Source of the DNA: Cylindrobasidium torrendii FP15055 ss-10
Taxonomy: Eukaryota; Basidiomycota; Agaricomycetes; Agaricales; Physalacriaceae
NCBI GenBank assembly: GCA_000934385.1
Contig: KN880505.1
Span: forward strand, 1-64,000
Length of the DNA: 64,000 nt
Direction: 5' to 3'
Below the pieces are notes generated by a model. It saw only the letters and a list, made by a program, of their open reading frames with translations, was not told the DNA's origin and ran no database searches. Of this stretch, positions 22,210 through 34,810 are shown one piece after another. Numbering within the stretch: position 1 is the stretch's first letter; each line of letters opens with the position of its first letter. Made by a program: the position numbers and the translations under genes.

Positions 22210-22549
22210 AATGTGGAAGACCTGTGCGGGACACTGGCAGTGGATGGTGACAGTGAGAGCACAAGAAGGATACGCGCACGCGGCGTTCGGCTGATCGTGC
22301 CGCTTCCAATGCCATTGTTTAACTCTGCATTCTCTTTACTGACTTTGATTGGCCTTCTAGTCCAGTCCAGCTCAACATACACCTCGCAAAATAGTCTAGA
22401 TTCATCAACTAGAGTCGGAGAATGCAATGCAGGTAGAGCTGCGATTGAAAATCCAAACGTACATGATTAGTCTCTGGTACAATTGCAAAGCTATCAATCT
22501 GTGTACACTAATTATACACAATCAAGATATAATAAGAGGGCATCGAGCC
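22210..22549. other. Intergenic, 0.34 kb
   Basis: Upstream region of the Arb1-like gene and downstream of NDC80. Nothing further is visible. Confidence 0.5.
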
Positions 22550-24986
22550 CTAGTAGCCGAGGCCAGGAGGACCGACGGTCTCCCACTCGCTTCTCGCGCT
22601 AGTTAGTGTCTGCGCATTTCCAATATGCGAGGAAGATGTAGTAAATGTTCCCCATTCCTTCGGAACGTAATCCCAATCCACCCCAAGGTATCCAGTCCGC
22701 CCATCACTTGTCTTTATTGGATCCCACAAAATCAGCAAGTTCGATAACATGCTGGGACATCGCGTTCTTGATACTCGTGAGCTCGTCGCTACTCCGCAGA
22801 ACGTCCTTAATCGTCTGTTCCCGCAACCTGGCCACTTTGGCCGCACATTCCTCATATCTGCACGAGCAGTCAGATCTATATCGTACGACCAAGAAACCAC
22901 ACTGGACGTACTCAAACTGTGCTGACTGTAGCACCGTCTTCTCGCTGAACCCATGCGCCTGCGCGTCCTTACGCGCGTTCGCTAATTCGCGTTCCGTACG
23001 TTCAATCTCCTGTTGTGCAACCAGGCTTTCTTGAAATGCAGTCTGACGACATGGTCAGTGGGCATCAAAAATATGACGATGTCGACATACATCGCGAAGA
23101 TCGTCCGCCTGGCGGTTCACCGCTTGAGCTCTCCTCTCAATAGCCTCAGCCTCCTCCTCGACACGGTCATACTCAAGCCCAATCCGGTTCAGCTCTTTAT
23201 CGACCTGCAGTCGTGCGTTCTCGGCGTCCGTACGCTCACTGCGTTGATGCTCAGCCATAAGCGCTAGCTTTGGCCTAATGAACGTCTTGATTTCCTCGCC
23301 AATGAGCAGCAAGGCCGGATCCGACGCCGCGGTGTTTAGCTCCAGAGTTAAGTCGACATCTTCGAAGGGTGGTGGCAAAGGCGGGAGCATGTTCAATGTC
23401 GAGAGCATGCCTCTATACCGCTCGATTTCATCCTCCGCCTCTTCGGCTCTCCTCGCCATCTGTACCTCCAGATTCTCACCGGCGCGGCGCAGGTCATCAC
23501 GTTTCTGCTTGGAGTCCGCTAGGTTTCGTGCAAGCGTATCGTGTTGGCTAGTCATCCGGTGAGCCTCTTCAGGTGTAATATTCTGCTCCTTCACGACTGT
23601 ATCCAATCGCCTGAGCTCCGAGTTGACCTGCGCCAAAATTTCCTCTGCAGTGCGGGTGAGCGAGGTGTACGGTAAAAAGGACAAGACCAACCCTTCCGCT
23701 GTATATCTGCTTTCGCCGAGGTGATGAAGTCAAGGAGTTTCGGTCGCTTGTCCTCATTGTATTTGATGTAGCTTTCGTATTTCTCGCAATCCAATGCACA
23801 CGTCTGTTTATCTTCCTCTAGGTTGGCCAAATTCGACTGGGGGAAAGGTCAGTCAGGTGTCATATCCCTTGGGATAAGTCTGACCTTCTTTGCCTGCACC
23901 TTCGCGAGTTGAATCTTCACTTCGTCAAGCTGGCGTCGATTCTCGTCTATATCAACTTGCAGTCTCTCATTGCGTCTGTCTTTGAAGATGTAAGAGAGAA
24001 TCAAATGTGTTAGGACTAGCTCACTAAAGCGTTCCTGCAAGAAGTCCTTTGCGCTTTCCGCAAGGTCGTCCTTATGGTCAAGCCAAAGCATATATGCGTT
24101 CGAATAGTACTCAAAAGACAGTGCCTTCTCATCAAGAGGACGGTCGGAATCTTCAGAAATATCCTCAATTATTTGGAGAGTAGGGTGGCCACTGGCTTCG
24201 TAGATATCGAGGACCTGATGGATGTTAGACGTTACCAATAGCTAAGAACAAATGACGGACTCCGCATGTCTTGACGAGCCAATGCAACACACCTAGCAAT
24301 GTGGGCCACGAATGCATACTAGCCGGCGCGACAAGCCACTTGACGTCGATCTGAGCAACAAAGGGATACCGAAACGCAGTCAAGGTCTCCTTGAAGTACT
24401 GTTCCAGCTTCTTGTCTTCAGTACCATCCATAGCTCGTTCATCCCAGGTGCAGATGAGATAGTCGAACAGAACGCGGTAGTCTTTGGCTTGAATGTTTGT
24501 CAAGGTTGACATGTTCACATCGAACCCATTCGCCTGGAGGAACGCCAAGATATCCTGGCGCATAGCCGCTTGGTACGCTTTATCACGCAGTGGTCTGGGA
24601 TCTTTGGTAGGTTGTGGTGCAGCGCCAGCGCCAGTTGCACCAGGCCAGAGCGAGGTTCGACGATTTCTACATAACAATTGAGTACTTGATATATTGTAGA
24701 TCCAACTGCACACGCACCCGCTCATTGGTGTCCGCCCAAGCTGTTTGGATGCACTCGCCAATAACGGATTTGGAACGGGTCCGGATCGCATGAGTGATTG
24801 TCGAGGTCCATGGTGTCCTTGGTATGGTGTCTTTAGGGCAGCAGCTATGGAGGGTCGTCCAGCCATAGAGGCGCGGCCAGCGGATTGAGTGAGCCCACCA
24901 CGCGATGAAGATGGTACAGGCAAATTGGAGCGGCCAACTGGCACGTCTGGTGGCGGCATTGTGGATTTGCGACGAGACTCCATCAT
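22550..24986 (-). CDS. NDC80: Kinetochore protein NDC80 (Hec1)
   Basis: The ATG at 24986 opens a basic, Ser/Pro-rich N-terminal tail (MMESRRKSTMPPPDVPVGRS) as in other Ndc80 proteins, followed by the calponin-homology domain: DPRPLRDKAYQAAMRQDILA, then LFDYLICTWDERAMDGTEDK, LTAFRYPFVAQIDVKWL and SWPTLLGVLHWLVK. From about residue 250 onward the protein is coiled coil almost to the end, with exons rich in Glu, Gln and Lys heptads. Ndc80 with Nuf2, Spc24 and Spc25 couples kinetochores to microtubules; the CH domain and tail bind tubulin. The stop lies at 22550-22552. Roughly eight introns are needed. No break was seen. Confidence 0.93.
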
Positions 24987-25706
24987 CTTTCGACGCGTCG
25001 GTGATGGTTTAAGGTCAACTTCGGTAAACGGTCCGGAAACGCGATCGACAGGTCACGCCTCTTATTCTTCGCCCATATCCCAAGACTGATGCACACTGGA
25101 TGCACAAGTGGGCTATTCACTCTAGACTTAGATGTGCTGCATACTTCAATCCGATGCACTTAGTCCACGATTTCGTATAGGTATGCCTTCTCTAATTGGG
25201 AACAGGGTCCCCTGATTATTGGCACAAAATATCAAAGGACATCGGCCATATCCAAACATAAAAAATGACATGCAACATTATATACAGATTCGAATCGTAT
25301 CAAACGGCGTAACGTATCTGCATAACACCAGGAAGCCGTCAGAGCCTGGGTCGTCGTCGTCGTAAGTCCGTGAAGGTAGGTCAAGTAAATAAGTGAGAAA
25401 GTCTCAGCAAGCATCAGCATGAAGGGGGGCATGAACCGCGTCGTAGGTATGTACCAGTAGGGGGCAAATCGTGGGTGGTGGTACGTATGAAGGGCAAAAG
25501 AGCATGATGAACTGGGAGTACAATACGTGACGCGCGAGGATAGCAGATAGATAGCGGGCAATATGGATAAGTGAGTGTGTTGCCGATAATGAGAAGAGAG
25601 AAGATGGTAGAAGATGGGATCAACGGAAATCAAAAGATGAAGTAAATAAGCACAATGTAGATGCACAGACAAGGCCACACAGCAGGCCGACAAGTATACC
25701 TCATGT
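24987..25706. other. Intergenic, 0.7 kb
   Basis: Promoter of NDC80 plus the 3' region of the kinase gene. A minus-strand frame at 25232-25750 is open, but its composition is unlike coding DNA and it overlaps the end of the kinase gene. Confidence 0.45.
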
Positions 25707-28700
25707 TCACACAACACGCACGGACGACCGTGTAGTCGTTCCAGTTCCATGGCGCGGCACGACTATTGCTTTCAGAGCCTTCCGCATCCTCGAGACCGTC
25801 ATGCTTCTTTCCTCTCTAGCAGCCGGTGTCTGTGAAGGTCCGCTATAGGTCATCATGCCCAATTCGTCCACAGACATTTCGTCGGATTGACGGAGGATAT
25901 CGTCGCTGGAAACTGGCGGTGGCATTGCAGGGCGCCTAAGGCTAGCAAACGCGGACGACCTCTTTTTCTCAGTGCCGCTGCCGCCCGCCATACTCGTAAC
26001 AGAAAGTGCGTTGTCTGACTGATAGCCTTTCCCGTGACGCTTGACACCCGCCGTGGTCATCAAGAAACGGTCTCCGGCCACAGTGCTGGATATTGCGCCA
26101 ACATTGTCAGATTGGTAGCCCTTGCCCAGCCGCTTGACACCAGTTGTGGCCATCAAAAAGCGGTCATACACGCCCTCAATCTTGCGCTGGTTCGGGGTGT
26201 CGGGCAGGAAGGCGCCAAGTGGAGGTGGACGTTCGGGGTAGGGCTCGACGTGTAGAGGAGATTCCGTAAGCGAGTCGTTGAACGACTTCTTCACTGGAGT
26301 AACAGGCGCACTCGCATTCCCGAGTCTGTCGCTCGAGCGCTTGGGGGTATCGATAAACATCCTGCGGTCCAGGGGCGGTGAGCGTCGGGGCGAAGAAACT
26401 TTCTGATGAGCTAGGAGCCAGACACGTCAGGTAAGATGCTATTGTCTAACCCAAAAGGGGGTGCTTACATGGACTTGAACCAGGGCGTATCTTCATGCCC
26501 AACAAATCCGCGTGCGACCGACTCTTTTCTGCCCGCTTTCGGGGAGTACCCTCAGGGGCGGCTGGTAGTTGCTCGAACGATGGCCGAGACGAAGTCGTGG
26601 GTGTGACAGATACCGGGGCGTAGGACGTGTTGGGCGACAAAGGCGACAAAGGCTCGCTATTATGGTCGAAAATCTGGTTCGCGGGGATAGCACGTCGCGG
26701 CATCCTGCCTGAACGATTACTTCGCTGCGATGCCGACATCCGACTTGCTGGCGGGGATAATGGCGGAGCATCGAAATCGGGTTCCAAAGGCGGGGGAGAG
26801 GGAGTGAACCCTTGGCGAGCGTCGTCAACTACCTCTGAGACTTCATCAGTATTTTTGCCCACGAAAAAATGGTAAAAGCGAACTTTCGACATTACGCATC
26901 CACATAGTGATGCGATCATCTGCAACATGCTCCTCCCTGGCAGTGGAATTCAGCGCAGGTGAGGATGAGTTGGTGGCCATTGCCTGAACCGAAGGCTTAG
27001 TCCTCAATGCGGGAGTCGATGCGTTGTTGTCAGATTTCTCCGCCCATAGTAGCCCAGCGGCAACATCCATGTCGATAGAGAAGCTGCGTGCTTTCTTGTG
27101 CGCTTGCCCAATAGACGTCTTGCATAGTTGCACAGTCTTGTCAATGGAAGTCTTAATCCCGTTGCGAATGCTGCTCAAGCCAGACGAAGATGTCCGTTTA
27201 GGCAGTCCGCGCGAGGTGTAAGAAGACGGGCCGGCTTGACCAAACTCTTGAGAAGATGGCTGGTGCTTGAGAGTAATGGGAGAAAATGCCGGGAGAGCTG
27301 GGCAACCGTTAGTCACTCAATGTACAGCCAGACACACAGTGCTCACCCGGAATGTATGCCGGTGACGCTGGCTGTCGAGCTGGGGTCGCTGGCGTAGTAG
27401 GCGGCGGAGGCGGAGGAAGTTCTGATTCGTCGTCCTCATCCTCTGATACTGAAGTATTGCCATCCTCATCAGCCGTTTCGGTCTCGGTCTCGGTGTCGTC
27501 CATCCTTGAAATTTCCCTCAAGCGCTCCCAGTCACGTACTCGCTGGTTAACATGATTCTCCTTGCTCGAGTCGGCCGGGCTCGCCGTCCTATTCTCACTT
27601 CTGTTTTCGCTCCTCTGTCTGGTATGGCTCGGTTTACTACTCCAACTATCCTGGCGCTTAGGAAGATTCTCGCGAGTCTGCATACCAAAAGGCTGACGTC
27701 CTGGCTTGGGAGCTGCCGGAGAAGTAGATACATTGACAAGAAGAGACACGTCGGCTAATGCTGCTGATTGAGGCGTCGTTGGGGGTGAAGCCTTTATGGG
27801 CGAGAGGTCGCTGAGAAGGTGCTGAGGTATGCGTTTGCGCGTGGGAGTAGCCTGAACTGTAGGGGCTGCGAAGGATATTCATTATTGGGTGTGTCAGTCA
27901 GACCTAATGACTTACCCTTGACCGACGCAACCTTTGGCTGGGATTTGGCGCGCGCTAAGGCTTGATGTCCGAGAGGATCATCTTTCTTCGAGAATGGAGA
28001 GAAGAGGCCTTTAGGTGTAGACGGGTTTTCCTTGCCCTTGGTAACAATCCTCGGGCGCGTAGGGGTAGACGTATTGTTGTTTGCAAGTTTCGCGACGTCC
28101 TTTTCGAACACAATTGACGATGCATAGCTGGCTGACCGACCTGGGGGAAGATGAGAATAGGAAGAGGGAGTGTGCTAATTCGCGCACGATGTTGAGAATC
28201 AGTCTCTCTAAGCATCGTCCAATATGTATCCTTCATGGCTTGGGAGATGGTACACCGAAGATCGGCATTTGGAGAGATCATGCGACGCAGCAACTTCTCC
28301 ATTCCTCTTGACATTTTCCAGTCGCCAATCCATTGTCCGCGAAGCTGGAAGGGTTGAGAAAATGGGAAAGGAGATCAGAACATTGCGCACTGTTCGTGAC
28401 CAATATTTCTCAAGATCCTCCTTGGTGCTAAACTGTTCCTGGTCCGAGCCTTCAAAAGGTGTCCTCCCGATGAGAATTTCGAAAAAGGTGACTCCGAGCG
28501 ACCAGACGTCGGACTTGCGCGTATCATGGGGGATCTCCCGGGCACGTTCTGGGGCGAGGTACTAGCGGCAAACGTCAAACATGACCACGTGATCGTACAG
28601 CGCGGAAGGAACGCACCTCCGGCGTGCCATACGCGACTTTGGAGTGGAAAGCAGAGCTAGAAGAAAGGTCGTAACGTTCGGCAAAACCAAAATCGACGAG

Positions 28701-29433
28701 CACTGGGATATTCTTGTCGGAAATGAGGATATTCGCAGGTCTACGATCGGTGTGAGAATGGAATGATACATGGCTTTGGGGCGAGGGAGACACACTTGAT
28801 GTCGTTGTGGACAACACCGCGACGGTGAAGGAATTCGACGCCTGATAGAAGGTAGCGGAACCAGCCGCGCGCGGTGGATTCTTCGACTTCTACAGGGACC
28901 AGGGCTGGGAGAAGCTCCCTAGGCAACGTTAGCAACGGCGACAGAAGCACGACGAACACGCACATTGTGACCAGAGCAAAGGACGGGGTGATCACGAAAG
29001 AGTAGAACGACACGACGGACGGGTGGGGCTCGGCCTTGAATGCTCGGACAATCTTCATCTCATTCCATCTAGCAGCAATGGTTAGCACACTGCACAACAG
29101 GTTGTACTACGACGCACAATGATTTGACGCGCGCGACGCTTGTCTTGCTCTTTGTTTCGCGGTGTACAAGTTTGACTGCGACTCGGGGCCGGAGCACCTT
29201 GTCGAAGTCGTCTGCGTCCACGGCCGTCGGGTCGCCCTTGGGCTTGCATCTCCAGACGCTGCCCCAATTTCCATTTCCAATCTATTCTGTGCATCAGCAA
29301 TGCCCGGGGGAGCGCATACACGCCGCAGCCTGGCGCTCACCTCTTCGATGAACGCTAGTTTGTCGGCGAGCACATCATCGGACAACGAGAAGATGTCGTT
29401 GGAAGCGTCGGGGGTGGCAGGCGCGGCGTCCAT
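25707..29433 (-). CDS. Serine/threonine protein kinase with long disordered tail
   Basis: The ATG at 29433 precedes an N-terminal kinase domain: glycine loop IGLGNWGSVWRC, RVAVKLVHR with the ATP lysine, catalytic loop VVHNDIK, VDFGFAERYD with DFG, and YGTPEYLAPERA. The catalytic loop has HND instead of HRD. The kinase part occupies about 29400-28200. A Ser/Pro/Thr-rich, probably disordered tail of about 750 residues follows, with acidic and poly-Pro patches (SELPPPPPPTTPATP) and a duplicated module near 26015-26165. The last residues are basic with a Ser/Thr cluster; the stop is at 25707. I cannot name the subfamily; fungal Kin4/Elm1-like or other CAMK-related kinases with regulatory tails are possible. 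About ten introns. An in-frame extension upstream to 29691 looks non-coding. Confidence 0.85.
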
Positions 29434-29714
29434 GGTTACGTCTCTCAACAGCGCATGTAGCTCAGTGCGCGGAGCACTGGGAGAGGCAGGAAAGATGCAA
29501 CACGCGGCACACAGAGTCTGGCGCAAACACGAACACTCGTGACCCCTAACACGCGGGCCGACCTCCGTCATCATTTTAATTGCGATCGCATTTTGCCTCC
29601 GGTTTGCTTCCGGATGCAAGGTCTGCATGCGCGCCCAGTACGAACTAACTTGCCTCCCACCGTGTTCTAAAGAGTAAACGACAGTGTCCATTGTCCAATT
29701 CCGAAAACCCGATA

Positions 29715-30640
29715 TTAAACAAACATAGTATACGCCGGACTGGCTTCTGCTCTGCGCAACGCTTCCGCCTCCGGACTCGTCTCAATCAACACCGTTCCCC
29801 GCACACTGTAGTAGCTGGGCAGCGCTTCGTCTCCGTTGGCCATGGTGATCATGGACAGCCGCTCTTCGTGGTAACGTTCTGCCCAGCGTGGTGTAGCGAT
29901 GCCTCCAGTGGCCGACCGCTCAACTGCATGCAACCTCTGCGAGCTCAGGAAAGAGGACAGAGCACCGGGACCGCCTGATGCGTCCGTGATAGTGCTATGC
30001 AGTCTCTGGTGGAAACTCCTTTTGCTTCGGATAACGTTCCAAATTCCAATGCCCGGCTTGGTCAGTGCTTGTGAACATCAGCCGCTGGGTAAATATAGCG
30101 ATACGCTCATCACACACCTGGTCGCGTCCCAACTCTCTGAGCGCCGGATGATACTTCGATAGCAAGGGATTTGAATGCCTCTTGGCCAATTTCAACGATA
30201 TGCCCGCGGTCCCTATGCAAATCAGTCTTGTTGGCCCCCATTACGGGCTGCGCACCTACGTGAGCGACAAATAGCACACCAAGTGATGGATCTTTGTGAG
30301 TACCTGCGCGCATTTGGCCCCATTGAGAAACTTGCTATACACGCTCATATCAGTATGAGTCCAGCCATCCTGCAGGGGCCACTCACCAAATCACATATGC
30401 CCCAAGCACCTCGTCTATCGAATCATTGTCCGTACATTGGTCAAGGTATCGCACAACTTGGCTTTGCTTGATCATCGGTCCAGACGCCGCCCATGCGCTG
30501 ACAGAATCGGCAAGGGGATGCCGGTCTGCTGCTAGTGTTGAACTCGAGGGATGATGGTGGTAGGAGGTCAAGCCAGGTTCGCTTGCCGCATCTTACATAT
30601 ATGGCGCTTGCAAGACACGCTGACACAGGCATACGCCTAG
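29715..30640 (-). CDS. Hypothetical protein, multi-exon
   Basis: No family recognised. Three 3' exons are well supported: 30334-30256, 30212-30118 and 30056-29715, with introns of 43 and 61 bases. They read SQWGQMRAGTHKDPSLGVLF, then SNPLLSKYHPALRELGRDQ, then a continuous 113-residue end containing GGIATPRWAERYHEER and a stop at 29715-29717. A further 5' exon near 30530-30390 reads YLDQCTDNDSIDEVLGAY, but its borders and the start codon are uncertain; an ATG near 30631 is a candidate. No signal peptide or membrane segment is seen. Its start region lies near the 3' end of the F-box gene, so the two are in tandem. Confidence 0.55.
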
Positions 30641-30770
30641 CCGCAAGCAGCGCCTTTCCTTCTACTATCGGAGGTCACGCACAGACTGTATACTAGTCTC
30701 GGTGGCAGACTAAATCATACGACTCTTAAATTTGTCTAGATACACTGAGGATATACGTCAGCTAGCAAAC

Positions 30771-32692
30771 TCAAAAATCCCCATCATCGAACTCCTCTGG
30801 CGTCGGTTCTCGTTGCATCGGTCCTGGCAGAGGTCGTGCAAAGTCTACTCGGCACACCTGTTTCCGCGTAATTTGCACTAAATCATCTGCGCCCGTTCAT
30901 TCAGCAGAACAACCTCACACCGTGAAAAGGACTACCCACCGAATCCTCCAAACGGTCGAATATTGATTGTCCCAATAGGGATCGTAGGGTTAAACACTGG
31001 AGCTTATGAGATGTCTCCTACTCTCCAACGAAGAACAGACACATACCATGATATGAGACTCGTTCAGCAAGTAGCTCGCCAAAGTTCGTCCTGCTCTGTC
31101 CGATGGGCTCAGGATACGGGTACTGCCAGGTTAACCACAGTGCCGTCTGCGACATCTGCAAACATGACATTTCCCCCAAGGCATGTGGCCGATCCAGTTC
31201 TTGCACCCTGCACACATTCAAGATTCGTTCCGCACCCTTGCTCAAGTCCAAGTGAACGATGAAGATTCCGGTGTCGGTGGCAACAGCGACACGAGAGCTA
31301 TCGAACGCTAGGTACCGCGAGCTTCTTGCGCGCGAGCCCAGTTCGATTTCGAGGGAGATGGAGTTTATATCTGGCAGTGGGTTATCCTCCCAGAGCCGCT
31401 CGAAGAAGGGTACAATGAGAAGCCGCGAGGACACGGATAGAATGGCAAGGTGATGACCACAAGGGGATACATGGGCTGGATGGGGCAATTAGAGACAGCC
31501 TTCTTGGACAGGATAACAGTACTCACTCGCAAGAAACTGGTCGTAGACGTGGGTAATCTGGGTTTGCAGGGCTGGCTCGCGAATGTACGGGCGATGGATA
31601 CACAAGGCCGAACCCTGTGTGGTTTCCGTGTGTCTGTCCATCGCGAAGACGTTTGGAGAGTAGTGCGCCTTGTCTGAGGCAATGTCCATCAGCACCTTGC
31701 CTGTCTGGCGGGAGACAATGCGGATAGACGGCCAACCGCACACGAAGATATAGTGCGGGCTGATGTCGACATAGGTTAGATGAGGAGGTTCGTGTATTTC
31801 AGGCTCTGTGATGACAATGTTGCGTTCAAGTGTCCCTGTTCTAACATCATACAGATAAAGATGACGGCGCTCGGCGGTGAGCAGGGTGGGATAGACAAAG
31901 CGGAATGCGTGGGTGAGCTCTGGCACTTCAATAGCTGACCAGGCTTGGAAATGACCGCGGGGGTAGGTGTCGCAGTAATGCTCTCCCATAAGGCGCGATA
32001 TGGTTGCTTGTTTACTGTCGACCGGAGAGCTTTTGGGGCGTGGGAGACGAGGATGTGAGCCCACCAACTTCCAGACTTCCTTGCGTTTGCCGCGAAGATT
32101 GAAAATCATGAACCCGTTCTCGTATTCGACATGAGGATATCCAGAAACATAGTTCTGCAGCTGATGAGGACAGGTGCATAGTGAGGCGACTACAACGCAC
32201 CGCGGACAACGCCCATAGCATGGAACCGGTCTCTAGGTCAGACACACATATTCCACCCATATTGAATGAATTGATGATGATCCCTGCATCTTCGTCGACT
32301 TTGATGCGATGGACGTCGTCTTGTTGGAAGGGCTCGAAAACTCGGATTGCCGAAGGTGCTCTGCCTTTCCATGCCGCCGAGACATAGCGTAGCTCCTTGC
32401 CTACGGTCATATTAGACGGAATTAACTTCACGAGTATCGACATACATAGCTCTTTGCACGTGGAAACATAGCGCATGATTCTGGGCGAATAGAGGTGCGC
32501 CAGATTTTCGAACGCAAAGTCCTTGGACGGGATATAGCCCAGCTGGAAAGCTGCAGTACGGTAGATGATGTCCTCGTTGACATCGATGAAGTCGCGGACA
32601 TGTTTGCTGACGAGGTTCAGATTGCGGACAGTGTCAATAGGGAGCCAGCCCAGGATATCCAAGATGAGTTCGGCAGGGAGGGTGCTGAACAT
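30771..32692 (-). CDS. F-box protein with beta-propeller-like C-terminal region
   Basis: The ATG at 32692 leads directly into an F-box, LPAELILDILGWLPIDTVRN and LNLVSKHVRDFI, in the first 50 residues. The rest contains repeating beta-strand patterns ending in turns, for example GICVSDLETGSMLWAL, HLYLYDVRTGTLERNI, IRIVSRQTGKVLMDI and VAVATDTGIFIVHLD, which look like propeller blades rather than LRRs. The last exon ends PTPEEFDDGDF with a TGA at 30771-30773. As an F-box protein it probably serves SCF ubiquitin ligase, with the propeller binding substrate; no substrate can be named. Five or six introns. It is head to head with the gene at 32743, with as little as 50 bases between start codons. 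Confidence 0.78.
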
Positions 32693-32742
32693 GGCGATGG
32701 TAAGGAGAGCAACAGTCGATCGCCCTTATCATGTAACGTCCA

Positions 32743-33841
32743 TGACCATGGCAGGCAATCTTGAATATCTTTTACAAAGTCATTTCGGAATGGCCAATTT
32801 AACGTCAATATCTTGCGGACAAGACACTTTGCTCGACCTTGCAACCTGCCTGAATGGGTTCACTGTCCCCAAGGCTGCCTACACCGAACAAACGTATTTT
32901 GACGCTCAACCAACGGAAATCGAATTTGGAGGATGGACACAGCTTGTAACATCGATGCTCGAGGGGAGGTGCGCTATTCCAGATGCCCTCGAACCGTTCT
33001 ACAATGTGGCAGAGCTCGTGGACAATGGGCAGTCCTATTGCGTCGCTTCCGAAAGATACACCGCCGACGCAGGATACTACGCCAAAGGCTGGGGACTCTT
33101 TATTGTCCCGCTAAACACATCGGAATCTCGTCACTTCCATCTCTCCTCACCACATCCCATGTTTGACTTTTACGAGCCAGACCAAGCAATCACGCTTTTC
33201 CAACGCAGTAAAGCGCGCAGCCTCTTGATTTCTGGACGCCATCGTCAAGCTCTCAGTCTGCCTACAACATGCGTCCCATCCACCGAAGTCACGACCTACT
33301 GGACAACAGATCCCGCTCATTCTGTCGCTGAACCCTTCCACGCAGCGAATGTCGCCATACAAGCTTGGCAGGACGCGCACGGCGGTTGCCCACTGAATCA
33401 ATGCGCATACATTCAACTCCACGGGAAAGCTAGCACCACCTGTTCTCCAATCCACTTCATGATTTCGTCCGGACTGGGTTCGCTTTCTCACACTGATCCT
33501 GCTTCGAAACATAACATATTCCTATAGGTCCAGCAGACGCCTCTTGGTACACCAACACGTCTTTAAACCTGCCAGCATCTCGTTTACGCACAGAACTTCA
33601 AAAGTCTTTTCCGGCGTATAATGTTTCCCTACCATCAGACACCAGTTGCTCCCTTACCGCTACCAAGAACGTCTTCGGGCGGTTCCTTAATGGTGTTCAC
33701 CCCTCCGACTTATGCACTCAGGCGGCGGATGTGCAAAGTGCTACGGGGCGATTTGTTCATGTCGAGCAGGCATTCGAGGTGACTCAGGCGGACCATTATG
33801 ATGGATGGGTGCGCGCCCTCGAAGCCGCCTTCCCTCTTTGA
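32743..33841 (+). CDS. Conserved-looking fungal protein of unknown function
   Basis: Two exons, about 32743-33477 and 33529-33841, encode about 345 residues. I do not recognise a named family. Visible features: a Cys-rich start (ISCGQDTLLDLATCLNGFTV), a middle block SSPHPMFDFYEPDQAI and ARSLLISGRHRQAL, and a region with HGKASTTCSPIHFMISSGLG. The joint restores ISSGLGPADASWYTNTS. Cysteine content, N-glycosylation sites (NTSE, NTSL, NVSL) and overall style suggest a secreted or lumenal protein, yet none of the candidate starts (ATG at 32743 or 32793) gives a signal peptide. The start choice is therefore weak. The divergent F-box gene begins only 50 bases upstream. The stop is at 33839-33841. 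Confidence 0.65.
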
Positions 33842-34270
33842 AGTACGCCAAGTGGGATTTACTTTGTCCTCGAATTGTCTCACGCAGCGTAGTGTCGAGC
33901 CATGAAAATATGAGAATTTGGCTTGTGGTCATGCCATTGCTCGAGACTAAAATCCACGAGAAAACGCTATACATGGCAAGGAGAGCAACTTTCGGATTGC
34001 TCTCAGGCTCTCTTCTTGCTCGAACGAAGTGCGCTAGATATGCCGAGCGTATGTTTGGCAGTCCTCAAACGGTTGATTGGTAGTATGAGGCGCCGTGGTC
34101 AGTATACTCATACTTGCTGCTCCTCAAAGATGTGTGTGTAGGAATTAGAGTGCATGGGTTGCAAAATGTTATACCACTCGCTGCCAAGGAATCAAGCCAC
34201 TTGGAGGGCGCGTACTATGTAGAATACAACAATGTACGATGGTAAGCCTCGAGGTTGCCAGGAAGTCCAT
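33842..34270. other. Intergenic, 0.43 kb
   Basis: Between two convergent genes. No motif or coding sequence was recognised. Confidence 0.5.
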
Positions 34271-34810
34271 CAGAGTATGCTGTCTGCTTTGGTTCTATCA
34301 TTGGGTTTCTGATCCTTAGCGCTATACCTCACCTCTAGAATGTACTCGTCAGTCGTTGACGTCGCTGCATAATTTTGGGTTTCTTTCTCATCGCGCTGCT
34401 TGGCCTCTTGTTTGTGAATGGCGTCCTCCAGAGTGGCAACCTAGTGGCACTGTACATCAGCACAACTAAAGGACAGTGTAGACCTGCAGGTCCTTTCCTG
34501 TCGTAGAAAGTCCTGCTCCTGAAAACAGTTAGTGCGGTACAGTCCAGAAGAAACGCAGTTAATACTTGTCGTAGGCGAGCAATCCGCTCTTCCTTCCGCG
34601 CAAGACGCGCCTCATCCCGTTCTTCGAGTGCTTTGTCGCAAATTAGCAGCGCTTTCTGAAGCGCTTTGACGGCTTTTTCGCGCTCAACGATTGCATTATT
34701 GCGTTCGGCAAGAAGAAATTCAAAGCTTAGGTCGAAAAGCTGGGTTGTCTTAGTGAGTTTTGATTGCAGGGACGGAATGGATCCACCTCTGGGTGCAGTG
34801 AGGAGGACAT
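34271..34810 (-). CDS. Small coiled-coil protein
   Basis: The ATG at 34810 reads MSSSLHPE, then a 48-base intron, then an exon with LFDLSFEFLLAERNNAIVE and KALLICDKALEERDEARLAR. A further intron of about 120 bases (donor after RIARLRQ) joins an exon starting at about 34446 with VATLEDAIHKQEAKQRDEK; the joint keeps the heptad pattern. The end reads ILEVRYSAKDQKPNDRTK before a TGA at 34271-34273. The protein is about 130 residues, charged and mostly helical, with no signal or membrane segment. Function unknown. A longer frame reading through the second intron exists but loses the heptads, so the spliced form is preferred. Confidence 0.55.

Noticed and set aside
25232..25750. Long minus-strand Tyr/His/Leu-rich frame
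   Set aside because: Composition is unlike coding DNA here; it overlaps the true 3' end of the kinase gene and lacks any domain.
29434..29691. N-terminal extension of the kinase
   Set aside because: In frame, but Cys/His/Arg-rich with no conservation feature; the ATG at 29433 starts a typical Ala/Pro/Asp leader before the kinase domain.
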